The notes beneath the pieces were generated by a model. It did not search any database. It saw only the letters and a program-made list of their open reading frames with translations, and was not told the DNA's origin. Shown here one piece after another: positions 15,626 to 24,216 of a stretch of 64,000 nucleotides of DNA. The stretch spans positions 62,001 through 126,000 of the forward strand of contig OMXS01000007.1 in NCBI GenBank assembly GCA_900315095.1, given 5' to 3'. Origin of the DNA: an uncultured Prevotellaceae bacterium. GTDB taxonomy: Bacteria > Bacteroidota > Bacteroidia > Bacteroidales > Bacteroidaceae. Each line of letters opens with the position of its first letter. The stretch's first letter is position 1. Made by a program: the position numbers and the translations under genes.

Positions 15626-16753
15626 TTGAGAGGACTATCAAAATATATAAAGGTTGTCGCGATTCTCATAGCGATTATGTCACCTGCGTATGTTGTTGCG
15701 AGTGACTTTCTCGCCATGAACGACACCGTGGCTCCTTCCTCGCCGGAGAAAACGAAGAAGCAAAGCAGGCTGGTGAGGTTAATAAGAGAGTTCAACAGGA
15801 TAGACACCGCGTACATCGAGCCCCAGCATTACAACTACACCATAATGCTTCAGAACACCACTACATACGAGATTTACCGGTTGGTGAGCAAGGGCGGGCA
15901 GGAAATAACATTCGCACCAAAGCCGACTATGAAGGTGGGGCCTTATTTCGGATGGAGATGGGTGTTCCTTGGATACACCTTCGACATCAACCACCTCTCC
16001 AACAGCAACCGTAAGAAGGAGATAGACATTAGCCTCTATAGTTCGCAGATAGGTATAGACCTTTTCTATCGCAACACAGGCGACGACTACAAGATACGCT
16101 CTGTGACTATAGGCAAAGAGACGGTTCGTCCCAAAGACCTTTCCTTCTCAGGCATCGAGGTAGGCATCAAAGGTTTCAACCTCTACTACATCTTCAACCA
16201 TCACAAGTTCTCCTATCCTGCTGCATTCAGTCAGAGCACTATCCAGAAGAGAAGTTGCGGATCTCCGTTACTTGGAGTAAGTTACACCAACCACTCTCTG
16301 AAACTCGACTACGACATGCTTCATGATGCAATGGAGCAGATGTATGATGATTATGACAAGGAGAAGGTGGACTCAGGATTGATGTTCAACCGCGTTGATT
16401 ATGATGACTATTCCATCTCTGGCGGATATGCGTATAATTACGTGGTAACGCGCAATTTGCTTTTGGCTGCTTCTCTGTCGGTTGCTCTTGCATATAAGAA
16501 GACGGTGGGAGAGATGGAAAGCCGCTCGCTTCATTTGCGCGACTTCAGCTTCTCCAATTTTAATGTTGATGCCATAGGGCGTTTCGGCATAGTTTACAAC
16601 AACATGAAATGGTATTGTGGAGCAAGTGTGATTGTCAAGGCATACAACTACCACAAACCGCAGTTCTCCACAAACAACATCTTTGGCTCGCTTAACGTCT
16701 ATGCGGGGATGAACTTCGGAAAAATGAAAAGGTACAGGAAACCTAAAAAATAA
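15626..16753 (+). CDS. DUF4421 family envelope protein
   Basis: The 375-residue exported protein has a signal peptide (KYIKVVAILIAIMSPAYVVA) followed by beta-rich sequence (KVGPYFGWRWVFLGYTFDI, and alternating strands to the C-terminus), consistent with an outer membrane barrel. I place it in DUF4421, a Bacteroidetes family of unknown function. The start is TTG 15626: the stop TAA at 15614-15616 precedes it by three codons and no in-frame ATG upstream of the signal peptide exists. It forms an operon with the oxidoreductase before it and the DUF1460 gene 7 bp after. Confidence 0.78.
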   Translation: MRGLSKYIKVVAILIAIMSPAYVVASDFLAMNDTVAPSSPEKTKKQSRLVRLIREFNRIDTAYIEPQHYNYTIMLQNTTTYEIYRLVSKGGQEITFAPKPTMKVGPYFGWRWVFLGYTFDINHLSNSNRKKEIDISLYSSQIGIDLFYRNTGDDYKIRSVTIGKETVRPKDLSFSGIEVGIKGFNLYYIFNHHKFSYPAAFSQSTIQKRSCGSPLLGVSYTNHSLKLDYDMLHDAMEQMYDDYDKEKVDSGLMFNRVDYDDYSISGGYAYNYVVTRNLLLAASLSVALAYKKTVGEMESRSLHLRDFSFSNFNVDAIGRFGIVYNNMKWYCGASVIVKAYNYHKPQFSTNNIFGSLNVYAGMNFGKMKRYRKPKK

Positions 16754-16760
16754 GACATAT

Positions 16761-17615
16761 ATGAAATATATCGTTATCATAATGATGCTCTGCGCATCGA
16801 TAAAGATGAGTGCGGCTACAAGAGTCACTTACACCCAGATAGACAGCATTCTGGTGGTTAAACTGCTCGAGGAGGCGAAGAATGTGTATAAAGGGGACAA
16901 CCTGGTGATGCATTTTGCACGCAAGTTCACGGATATTCCTTATATTGCCCACACACTTGAGGTGAACGAGAAGGAGCAGCTTGTTGTGAACCTCCGCGAA
17001 CTCGATTGCACCACATACGTCGAGACTGTACTGGCGCTGGCGTTAACAGCAAAGGAGGGGAAGACATCTTTTGCCGACTATTGTGCCAACCTGACAAAGA
17101 TAAGATACCGTCACGGAAGGCTTGAGGACTATTCTTCGCGCCTACACTATTTCACCATGTGGATAGAGGATAATGTGGAGATGGGCATCGTCTGCGAGAT
17201 TGCAAGCGACAAGGCGCTCTTTAGTGCCGAGCAAACCGTAAGTGCCACATATATGACAACTCATAGTGACAAATACAAGATGCTGGCTGGCGACACCGCG
17301 ATGATAAGCAAGATTGCGCTTATGGAGAAACACATAAACGGAAAAAAGCACCCTTACCTGCCCATCAATAACATTCGCAACACTTGGAGTTTAAAGAATG
17401 CCATTCAAGACGGCGATGTAATTGCTATCGTTACGAGCAAGAAGGGACTTGAAATATCACATCTCGGCTTCGCCGTGTGGCGCTGGGACGGACTTCACCT
17501 CTTGAACGCGTCGTCAATACATCATAAGGTGATAGAGGAACCTATGACGCTAAGAAAGTATCTTGTAGGCCGCAAGACGGCATTAGGCGTCAGGGTGTTG
17601 CGGCTTTCTCTGTAG
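16761..17615 (+). CDS. DUF1460 N-acetylmuramoyl-L-alanine amidase-like protein
   Basis: The 284-residue exported protein has a signal peptide at 1-18. The family is an NlpC/P60-like fold from Bacteroidetes with a catalytic cysteine, here C83 in LDCTTYVE, and histidine, here H234 in SHLGFAVW. It probably cleaves peptidoglycan stem peptides or recycles muropeptides in the periplasm. It ends the operon and its last 26 bp overlap the 3' end of the convergent zinc-ribbon gene. Confidence 0.85.
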   Translation: MKYIVIIMMLCASIKMSAATRVTYTQIDSILVVKLLEEAKNVYKGDNLVMHFARKFTDIPYIAHTLEVNEKEQLVVNLRELDCTTYVETVLALALTAKEGKTSFADYCANLTKIRYRHGRLEDYSSRLHYFTMWIEDNVEMGIVCEIASDKALFSAEQTVSATYMTTHSDKYKMLAGDTAMISKIALMEKHINGKKHPYLPINNIRNTWSLKNAIQDGDVIAIVTSKKGLEISHLGFAVWRWDGLHLLNASSIHHKVIEEPMTLRKYLVGRKTALGVRVLRLSL

Positions 17616-18936
17616 AAGTTTGCTCTTTCTTCTGCTCCTTTTTCTCTTCTGCCTTCTCATCTCTGGTGAACTTCGACATGTTCATTTCTGAGATGAGACC
17701 GTCAGGATTTACCCTTGCCGTGATGTTATAACTGTTCTTCTCGCTTGCCGACTCGCTATGCATTACGTCTTGGTCGGCGGTGAACTTAACCGAATACTCA
17801 TACTTGCCGTCTCCCACTTCGCGCTTTGTTATGCGGTAGTCGTTCTTCAGACGCCATACTATTGCCGAAACGCCATCCTTGTATGAGCGGTTCATGTAGT
17901 CGATAACATCACCTTTAGAAGCGTTCTCTCTGCCGAGGAAGTTCGACATCACCTCTGCAACACTTGACGTGAGACCTCCCTCGTTCTTTGAGTTTATGCT
18001 CACGAAGAAATTGTGAAACACGCGGCTCACCATCTGCCTGTCCTCAGGACTCAGTTCTTTTGCCTTTTGCTTGTTCAGAGCCAGTTGAGCCTCGTCGTAG
18101 TGCTCTCCTGTGGCATGCTCGTCGATATATTTCTGGTATGATGCCTGAGTGTTCTCTTTGGATGCTGCATCCCAGTCGAGAGAGTCGATGCGGTGTGTCA
18201 GTTCTGTCTTGTTGGGCGAGTTGGGGTTCTCCTCGAGGTATTTCAGAATCTCTTCTTTATTGGTGCTCTTTGCTATCTTTGCCCATGCCTCGTCAATCTT
18301 CTTGAACTTTGCAAGATGAGCCATGATGCTGTCGCGGTGTGCCTTTGGCGCTTCGAGGAAGTTGTCGAGATACTGCTGCAGCACAACTGGATCGTTGCTC
18401 TTCATGGCAAACTCGTACTCTTTGTTCTCCGTATTCTCCTTAGCGTTGCTGTATGTGTAGATGAGCACCCCGCATGCCAGCACAGCCAGAATAAATGATA
18501 TGATGAGTGCCGTGAGGTTCCTTTTTTTCTTCTTGTTGCCCTCGTCCTTTTTCTCAGGCTCGATGGCGCTTTCTTTCTTTGGTTCCTCTTTTTTATCCTC
18601 TTTCTTTTTTGTTGAAAATGGCATTGGTGCAACTACCTTCGGCTCCACTCTTTCTTCTTTTGGCTGCTCTTGCTTTGGTGCAACCGTCTGCTTTGTCTCG
18701 TTTTCAGAAGGCGTTTCTTGAATTGCCTTTGCGGTCTCGTTAGTTTCTTCTCTTTTCAGGGGATAGCCATCAACTGGCTGATGACAGTTGGGGCAGAAGT
18801 GCTCGTCACGGAAAAACACTTCTCCACATCTTGTGCATTTGTTGATGTTTCCTGCTATTTCCACTCCGCAACTGGGGCATACTGGCGCCCTGTCGCTTAC
18901 CTGGTGTCCGCATTCTGGACATTTTATTATTGCCAT
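17590..18936 (-). CDS. double zinc-ribbon membrane protein
   Basis: The 448-residue protein starts with two zinc ribbons (C6, C9, C20, C23 and C34, C37, C48, C51). A charged Lys/Glu/Pro-rich linker (55-140), one membrane helix (about 141-163) and a helical C-terminal domain follow. The topology places the ribbons in the cytoplasm and the rest outside. The C-terminal part (about 320-420) resembles a domain that measures a conformational or ligand state, but I cannot name it. Function unknown. It lies 68 bp after the GH25 gene on the same strand and is probably co-transcribed with it. Confidence 0.75.
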   Translation of the reverse strand: MAIIKCPECGHQVSDRAPVCPSCGVEIAGNINKCTRCGEVFFRDEHFCPNCHQPVDGYPLKREETNETAKAIQETPSENETKQTVAPKQEQPKEERVEPKVVAPMPFSTKKKEDKKEEPKKESAIEPEKKDEGNKKKKRNLTALIISFILAVLACGVLIYTYSNAKENTENKEYEFAMKSNDPVVLQQYLDNFLEAPKAHRDSIMAHLAKFKKIDEAWAKIAKSTNKEEILKYLEENPNSPNKTELTHRIDSLDWDAASKENTQASYQKYIDEHATGEHYDEAQLALNKQKAKELSPEDRQMVSRVFHNFFVSINSKNEGGLTSSVAEVMSNFLGRENASKGDVIDYMNRSYKDGVSAIVWRLKNDYRITKREVGDGKYEYSVKFTADQDVMHSESASEKNSYNITARVNPDGLISEMNMSKFTRDEKAEEKKEQKKEQTSTEKAATP

Positions 18937-19004
18937 TTCTTATGTTAACGTTAAGTCTCTAAAACGATGATGATTTCTTTATTTTAGTGTGGCCATTAAG
19001 ACTG

Positions 19005-19721
19005 TCACCTATGTCGGAATCTAATTTCCCTCATGCTGTGAAGTCCCATGAAGCGGTCTTTGTCCACATATCCGTTCACTCCGTTGATGTGTCCCTTTCC
19101 CGTGTATTGCCACAAAACGTAGTCGCGTTCGTCGGCCAGCACAGGCTCTCTTTCGGAATACTGGGCTATCCAGAGCTTGTAGTCGTTGAGTTCTCCCACG
19201 AGATACCTGTTGTAGAAGTTGGTGTAGGTGTAAACGATAGGCTTCTGCTTGTATGCTCTCTCCACGAGATGGAGGAACTTCAGCAGCGAGTCGCACAATT
19301 CCTCAGGGCCCATTCCTGCGTTATTCTCCACGTCTATCATCGGGATGAGGTCCTGGTCGCCCGGACGACATTGCACCATGAAGTTCTCCAGTTGCTGCTG
19401 CTGTGGAGCGCGTGCTCTATAGAAGTGATATGAACCCACTTTAAGGCCGTAGCGATGGGCCATGTCTATGTTTTCCTTGTATCTTTGGTCTATTCTTGTG
19501 TCGCCCTCTGTGGCCTTGATATACACGAATGTCATCTTGCTGTTTTCTCCCACAGCCTCCCAGAAGATGTCGCCCTGGTAGTGGCTGATATCTATGCCGT
19601 GGATATGCGAGCAAGTGTCCTCGCACATCACGTCATAGACATACTGTGCATGCGCTTTGGTGATGGAAAACGTAAGAATTGTTACTACGGAAAGTAAATA
19701 TGTTGTTATATGCTGTTTCAT
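19005..19721 (-). CDS. GH25 family lysozyme
   Basis: This is a 238-residue secreted muramidase. It has a signal peptide (MKQHITTYLLSVVTILTF to AHAQ) and the GH25 motifs HGIDISHYQGDI, FVYIKATEGD and IPMIDVEN, whose aspartates and glutamate form the active site. A longer frame to 19793 exists, but it would include the promoter box at 19727-19734, so I chose ATG 19721. That leaves a leader of about two bases. GH25 enzymes cleave the glycan strands of peptidoglycan; in a Gram-negative host this may serve wall turnover or attack on other cells. Confidence 0.9.
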   Translation of the reverse strand: MKQHITTYLLSVVTILTFSITKAHAQYVYDVMCEDTCSHIHGIDISHYQGDIFWEAVGENSKMTFVYIKATEGDTRIDQRYKENIDMAHRYGLKVGSYHFYRARAPQQQQLENFMVQCRPGDQDLIPMIDVENNAGMGPEELCDSLLKFLHLVERAYKQKPIVYTYTNFYNRYLVGELNDYKLWIAQYSEREPVLADERDYVLWQYTGKGHINGVNGYVDKDRFMGLHSMREIRFRHR

Positions 19722-19726
19722 AGGTG

Positions 19727-19757
19727 CAAAGATACTAAAAAAAAAGCACCGCTCAAA
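19727..19757 (-). promoter_or_regulatory. GH25 promoter
   Basis: Minus-strand TATCTTTG (19727-19734) with TTTG (19754-19757), spacer 19 bp. The box ends 6 bases before ATG 19721. Confidence 0.7.
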
Positions 19758-19775
19758 ATATATAGGTGCTTTTTT
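19741..19775 (-). terminator. nhaC terminator, possibly bidirectional
   Basis: AAAAAGCACC (19741-19750) pairs with GGTGCTTTTTT (19765-19775). Read on the minus strand it gives a hairpin with a T run after nhaC, and it overlaps the GH25 promoter. Confidence 0.7.
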
Positions 19776-19859
19776 GATATTTTTAGTGAACAATAAGAAT
19801 TTGACCTATAACGGCAATAATGAGTCACTATGGCACGAGCTCGAGCACCCATTGCACGT

Positions 19860-21188
19860 TCAGGAGACATTGCTGTATCGTCTCGGATACCTGAAAATGA
19901 TGGAGAGCGTGCCCGCAAAGAATATTGCAATGGGGTAGTAGAGCCGCGGCACAATCTCAATTGGGTTAAGAGCGGCGAGTCCTGCTGCCATGAGTATTTG
20001 CGCCCCGTATGGTATTAGTCCCTGCATAGAGCATGAGAAGACGTCGAGAATGGAAGCGCTCTTGCGCGGGTCAATGCCGAAGCGTTCGGCTATGTTCTTG
20101 GAAATGCCTCCAACGGTAAGGATAGCAACGGTGTTGTTGGCGGTGCACAGGTCAACCACACTCACCAGAGCGGCAATAGAAAACTCGGCTCCTCGCTTGC
20201 CGTTAATCTTCTTTGTTAAGCGGCTGATAATGAAGTCGATACCTCCATTTTCTTTAACAATCTCTAAAAGACCGCCAGCCATCATCGTGATGATGATAAG
20301 CTCGCCCATTCCCACGATGCCTTCACCCATCGAACCGAACCATCCGTAAAGGTCATAAGAGCCCATGCACATGCCGATGATGCCCGTCAGAATGATGCCT
20401 ATGGTGAGTACCGTCATCACGTTGACACCCAGTACCGCCGTGACAAGAACGGCAAGATAGGGTAGCACCTTCACTATGCTTACCTCTCCCACCTCTGTGG
20501 GCTTGGCGATATCTGCTCCGATGAAGATATAGATGATAAGTATAACGATGGCGGCAGGCACCACGATGAAAGAGTTTGCCTTGAACTTGTCGTTCATCTT
20601 GCATCCCTGAGTCTGCGTGGCCACGATGGTGGTGTCGGAGATGAACGAGAGATTGTCGCCGAAGAACGAGCCTCCAACGACCACAGCCGTTATCATGGCC
20701 GCATCGGTGCCCGTCTGCTGAGCCACGCCGGCGGCAATAGGCACCAGCGCCACTATAGTGCCGACGCTCGTTCCTATTGAAAGCGATATGAAGCAGGCGG
20801 CTATGAAAAGTCCTGCCAGAATCATGTTGCTCGGAAGGATGCTTAGAGTGAGATTCACGGTGGCGTCGATGCTGCCAATGGTCTTCGCGGAGTTAGCAAA
20901 CGCCCCTGCAAGAACGAAAATCCACAGCATCAGTATCAAGTTGCCTGTGCTTGCTCCTCGGCTGAACACCTCAATTCGCCGCTTAAGAGGAATGCCGTGA
21001 AGCACGGCCACAGCATAGATGCTTGCTATCATGAACGCCACGGTGATGGGCACTTTATAGAAATCCATCGCCACAAGACTTGTGACGAGATAGATAAGTA
21101 CAAATACAAGAAGAGGCGACAATGCCAGCATGCCCCTCTTCTTGCTTATTCTCTTTTCTCCTTTCTGTCTTGTAGTGCCGTTTTCCAT
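19860..21188 (-). CDS. NhaC family Na+/H+ antiporter
   Basis: The 442-residue polytopic membrane protein has about 11 hydrophobic helices and NhaC-type motifs such as SIGTSVGTIVALVPIA, GGSFFGDNLSFISDTT and the late DLCTANNTVAIL. It exchanges sodium for protons across the inner membrane. I chose ATG 21188 (MENGTTRQKGEK). The longer frame to 21299 runs back through the 22-bp repeat array and is not credible. It follows uxaA on the same strand with the array between. Whether it serves uronate uptake or is merely adjacent is not clear. Confidence 0.87.
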   Translation of the reverse strand: MENGTTRQKGEKRISKKRGMLALSPLLVFVLIYLVTSLVAMDFYKVPITVAFMIASIYAVAVLHGIPLKRRIEVFSRGASTGNLILMLWIFVLAGAFANSAKTIGSIDATVNLTLSILPSNMILAGLFIAACFISLSIGTSVGTIVALVPIAAGVAQQTGTDAAMITAVVVGGSFFGDNLSFISDTTIVATQTQGCKMNDKFKANSFIVVPAAIVILIIYIFIGADIAKPTEVGEVSIVKVLPYLAVLVTAVLGVNVMTVLTIGIILTGIIGMCMGSYDLYGWFGSMGEGIVGMGELIIITMMAGGLLEIVKENGGIDFIISRLTKKINGKRGAEFSIAALVSVVDLCTANNTVAILTVGGISKNIAERFGIDPRKSASILDVFSCSMQGLIPYGAQILMAAGLAALNPIEIVPRLYYPIAIFFAGTLSIIFRYPRRYSNVS

Positions 21189-21226
21189 CGTGCCGTACTT
21201 TAATTTCCTACATATATTCCACTCTC

Positions 21227-21336
21227 TCGCATAACACCATCTTTCGGCTTGCAAAAGAGCACTTTTGAGGTTGTCAAAAGGCATCTCTGAGGATCCCAAA
21301 GATGCCCTTTGGCATGTTCATTTGTATACCTTTTAC
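21227..21336 (+). repeat. 22-bp-period degenerate repeat array 2
   Basis: Five units of exactly 22 bp are 21227-21248, 21249-21270, 21271-21292, 21293-21314 and 21315-21336. Typical words are CAAAAGAGCAC, CAAAAGGCATCTCTGAGG and CAAAGATGCCCTTTGG. The last unit overlaps the uxaA stop codon (21333-21335). Same family and same orientation as the arrays at 7918, 42764 and 56281. Confidence 0.7.
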
Positions 21337-22829
21337 AGCGTCACTCCATTCTTGAAGATGGAGATTTCACTATATCCGTTCTTCTCATTCTGTGCCTTCT
21401 CGCCGTTCGCAACGCTGATAATCTTATCGATGAAGCGTGCAAGAAGGTCTTTCATTGGCGTTCCCTCAACCAACTCGCCTGCGTTGAAGTCAATCCAGTT
21501 GGGCTTGTTCTTCGCGAGATTGCTGTTGGTTGAAATCTTCATGGTTGGGATGAAGGTGCCGAAGGGCGTTCCACGGCCCGTTGTGAAGAGCACAATCTGG
21601 CAACCAGCCGATGCGAGGGCGGTGGCCGCCACGAGGTCGTTGCCTGGTGCTGAGAGCAGGTTGAGTCCGTTCGTCTGCAGGCGGTCGCCATATTCGAGCA
21701 CTCCGCTCACCTGTGCGCGTCCGCATTTCTGGGTGCATCCCAGAGCCTTGTCCTCGAGTGTGGAGATACCTCCCGCCTTGTTGCCTGGCGAAGGATTCTC
21801 TCCAACGGGCTCGCCGTGACTGAGGAAATACTCCTTGAAGTTGTTTATGAGGCTTACCGTCTGATTGAACAGTTCTGGTGTCTTGCATCGGTTCATGAGA
21901 ATTGTCTCTGCTCCGAACATTTCAGGCACCTCGGTAAGTATTGATGTTCCGCCCTGTGCAACAAGATAGTCGGAGAACTCGCCAACGAGAGGGTTGGCTG
22001 TGATGCCGCTGAAGCCGTCGCTACCGCCGCACTTCAAACCTACGCGCAGTTTGTCGAGAGGGCACTCTGTGCGCTTGTCCTGACGTGCTATTGCGTAAAG
22101 TTCGCGAAGAACTTTCATGCCTTCCTCCACCTCATCGCCCACTACTTTCTGCGTGATGAGGAACTTGATGCGCTCCTTGTCGTAGTCGCCCAACAGTTGC
22201 TCGAACTGGTCAGGCTGGTTGTTCTCGCAGCCGAGGCTAAGCACGAGCACCGCTCCTGCATTGGGGTGAAGCACAATATCGCGGAGCACCTTGCGGGTGT
22301 TCTCGTGGTCGCCCGATAGTTGTGAGCATCCATAGTTATGATGCCAAGCATGAACGGCGTCTATTCCATCAAGCCCTGTTTCCTTCTCGAGCATTGAAGC
22401 CAGACGTTCGGCAATGCCGTTAACACATCCCACGGTTGGCACAATCCATATCTCGTTGCGCACACCCACCTCGCCGTTCTTGCGAACATAGCCGTTGAAG
22501 GTGCGGTTTTCCTTGGGGATGTCGAGAGCATCGTCAACGGGGTTATACTCATAGTTGAGTGTTCCCGCGAGATTAGTCTTCAGGTTGTTCTCGTTCACCC
22601 ATTCGCCGCTTTTGAGGTCGGCCATTGCGTGTCCGATGGGGTAGCCGTACTTGATGATGTTCTGCCCTTGCTTAGCGTCGTCGATAAGAATCTTGTGGCC
22701 TGCCGGGGTGTCTTGTTTCACTTCGATAGTTTTGCCGTCGATGCTGATTGTTTCGCCTTTAGCAATTGGGCGGAGGCAAACAATCACGGAATCGAGCGGA
22801 TTGATTTTGATAAATGCTGATTGTTCCAT
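21333..22829 (-). CDS. uxaA: altronate dehydratase (UxaA)
   Basis: The 498-residue protein has an N-terminal SAF-type domain (1-95, with AKGETISIDGK) and the large UxaA/GarD catalytic region. Motifs seen are GEVGVRNEIWIVPTVGCVNG, YGCSQLSGD and LSLGCENNQ. The enzyme dehydrates D-altronate to 2-keto-3-deoxygluconate in galacturonate breakdown. The product is the substrate of KdgK, encoded across the divergent promoter region. A GarD-type galactarate dehydratase is the alternative, but the KDG kinase and KDPG aldolase nearby favour altronate. It follows lacI by 72 bp with no promoter seen, so the two form an operon. Confidence 0.92.
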   Translation of the reverse strand: MEQSAFIKINPLDSVIVCLRPIAKGETISIDGKTIEVKQDTPAGHKILIDDAKQGQNIIKYGYPIGHAMADLKSGEWVNENNLKTNLAGTLNYEYNPVDDALDIPKENRTFNGYVRKNGEVGVRNEIWIVPTVGCVNGIAERLASMLEKETGLDGIDAVHAWHHNYGCSQLSGDHENTRKVLRDIVLHPNAGAVLVLSLGCENNQPDQFEQLLGDYDKERIKFLITQKVVGDEVEEGMKVLRELYAIARQDKRTECPLDKLRVGLKCGGSDGFSGITANPLVGEFSDYLVAQGGTSILTEVPEMFGAETILMNRCKTPELFNQTVSLINNFKEYFLSHGEPVGENPSPGNKAGGISTLEDKALGCTQKCGRAQVSGVLEYGDRLQTNGLNLLSAPGNDLVAATALASAGCQIVLFTTGRGTPFGTFIPTMKISTNSNLAKNKPNWIDFNAGELVEGTPMKDLLARFIDKIISVANGEKAQNEKNGYSEISIFKNGVTL

Positions 22830-22901
22830 AGATGTCTGAGTTTTTAAGTATGTTTGTTAGTTTGTTATTTTAATCTAAGTCGATATCGCTCAACGCTCAA
22901 C

Positions 22902-23966
22902 CTATACCATCGCCCTGTGATAGAAGTCAACGTTCTCTTTTGTGAGGAGTTCGATAGGCATATAGTTCACAGGTGCCACCGGCTGCTTCAGAACTATTGC
23001 GCGGAAGAGCGTGTCTATGCAGTTGTATCCTTGCACATAAGCATGCTGGGCAATGAGGAACGAGATGGAACCCTCCCTGAGGCAATGGGCGTTCTTGCTC
23101 ACCATGTCGTATCCCATTATTTGTATGTTGCTGATGCCTTTTCTGAGGAGATAGTCGCCAACAATATGTGCCTTAGAACACATGGTTATTCCGTGTCTGA
23201 TGCCCGGATTTGCTTTGAAGAACTTAGCGAGCATGGCGTCGTATCCCTTCTTGTCTTTATCCATAGGCAACTCAAGGTTGACAATCTTGATAGCGGGGTA
23301 GTGCTCGTTCATATAATGGCGGAATCCCACTTCGCGGTTCTCTTGCTGCTTGCTTGCCACCTTGCCGTTCTTGACGAGCCTCATGAGCATTATCTCCTTC
23401 TCCTCTTTTGCTATGAGCATAAGCATTCGGGCGGCGAAATAGCCGCTCTTGAAGGAGTCTTGTCCGTAGAAGCTAAGCGGCTCAAGGTCAGGCATGTAAG
23501 AGTCTAAAAGCACAAAGGGAATCTCTCGCTCATGCAGGAGGTCGGTATATCTCTTTGTCGTTTCAAGTTCGCTTGGAATGACAATCACTCCGCTTGGCTC
23601 GCTCTCAAGCACATGACTGAAGGCCGAAGAGAATGAATCGTCGTCAAAGCGTGTGTAATAGGTGAACGCCACCTCTACATGGAAGTCGCGCCTTTGCTCG
23701 CACGCCTCCCTTGCGCCTTCCTCTATCTCTTGCCAGTATGCCTCGCTTTCGTGCTTAGGCATGATGATGTGGAAGGTGTACGACTTGTTGTAAGCAAGTG
23801 CGCTGGCATACATGTTTGGCTGATAGTTAATCTCTTCCAAAACCTTTTCCACCTTTGCTCTTGCGGCGGCCGATACATTAGGACGGTTGTGGATAATCCT
23901 GTCAACTGTACCTACCGAAACGCCTGCTCTCTCGGCAATGTCTTTAATCCTAATCTTATGAGACAT
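22902..23966 (-). CDS. LacI family transcriptional regulator of uronate genes
   Basis: The 354-residue protein has the LacI helix-turn-helix at the N-terminus (IKDIAERAGVSVGTVDRIIH) and hinge helix (AAARAKVEKVLEEINYQPN). A periplasmic-binding-protein-like sensor domain follows. It probably binds a uronate intermediate such as 2-keto-3-deoxygluconate. It is transcribed with uxaA and divergently from kdgK. Near-identical palindromes lie at both promoters (24023-24036 and 24160-24173), consistent with repression of both directions and autoregulation. Confidence 0.9.
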   Translation of the reverse strand: MSHKIRIKDIAERAGVSVGTVDRIIHNRPNVSAAARAKVEKVLEEINYQPNMYASALAYNKSYTFHIIMPKHESEAYWQEIEEGAREACEQRRDFHVEVAFTYYTRFDDDSFSSAFSHVLESEPSGVIVIPSELETTKRYTDLLHEREIPFVLLDSYMPDLEPLSFYGQDSFKSGYFAARMLMLIAKEEKEIMLMRLVKNGKVASKQQENREVGFRHYMNEHYPAIKIVNLELPMDKDKKGYDAMLAKFFKANPGIRHGITMCSKAHIVGDYLLRKGISNIQIMGYDMVSKNAHCLREGSISFLIAQHAYVQGYNCIDTLFRAIVLKQPVAPVNYMPIELLTKENVDFYHRAMV

Positions 23967-24022
23967 CAGATTCCTTGTTTAAATGTAGTTTGTTGTTAAC
24001 ATTTTGTGGTTACACATGTGCT

Positions 24023-24036
24023 GTTTGCGCGCACAA
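24023..24036. promoter_or_regulatory. candidate LacI-family operator A
   Basis: GTTTGCGCGCACAA, the inverse of TTGTGCGCGCAAAC, is imperfectly palindromic around CGCG, the centre expected for LacI-family sites. It lies just downstream of the lacI start site. Confidence 0.55.
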
Positions 24037-24052
24037 GTGCAAAATTTTGTTG

Positions 24053-24060
24053 CAAAAGTA
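24053..24060 (-). promoter_or_regulatory. lacI-uxaA promoter -7 box
   Basis: Minus-strand TACTTTTG. The -33 region (about 24081-24084) falls inside operator-like site C. Confidence 0.5.
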
Positions 24061-24075
24061 CAAATAAAAAGTTAA

Positions 24076-24090
24076 TTGTGCGAATGCACA
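24076..24090. promoter_or_regulatory. candidate operator C
   Basis: TTGTGCGAATGCACA is a palindrome (TGTGC/GCACA) sharing the TTGTGC half-site with operators A and B, centred over the lacI -33 region. Confidence 0.4.
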
Positions 24091-24130
24091 GCGATTTTTT
24101 TTGCTTTTTATTTATTTTTTTGCCATTTAA

Positions 24131-24162
24131 TTTGTTTATTTGCCGTTATTGTCTTAATTTTG
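24131..24162 (+). promoter_or_regulatory. kdgK promoter
   Basis: TTTG (24131-24134), a 20-bp spacer and TAATTTTG (24155-24162). The predicted start is near 24166, within operator B. Confidence 0.65.
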
Positions 24163-24173
24163 TGCTCGCAAAC
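24160..24173. promoter_or_regulatory. candidate LacI-family operator B
   Basis: TTGTGCTCGCAAAC matches the inverse of operator A at 13 of 14 bases. It covers the end of the kdgK -7 box and the start site, a position that would block transcription. Confidence 0.55.
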
Positions 24174-24216
24174 AATAATAAATACAATCTACAAACAAAT
24201 CAAAAACAAAACAATT

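Noticed and set aside
15621-15628. TACTTTTG as a promoter before the DUF4421 gene
   Set aside because: It overlaps the only plausible start codon (TTG 15626), there is no TTTG at the right distance, and the gene lies 9 bp after the oxidoreductase in an operon.
21189-21299. A 37-residue N-terminal extension of nhaC
   Set aside because: It is made of the 22-bp repeat array and lies before the natural hydrophobic start of the family.
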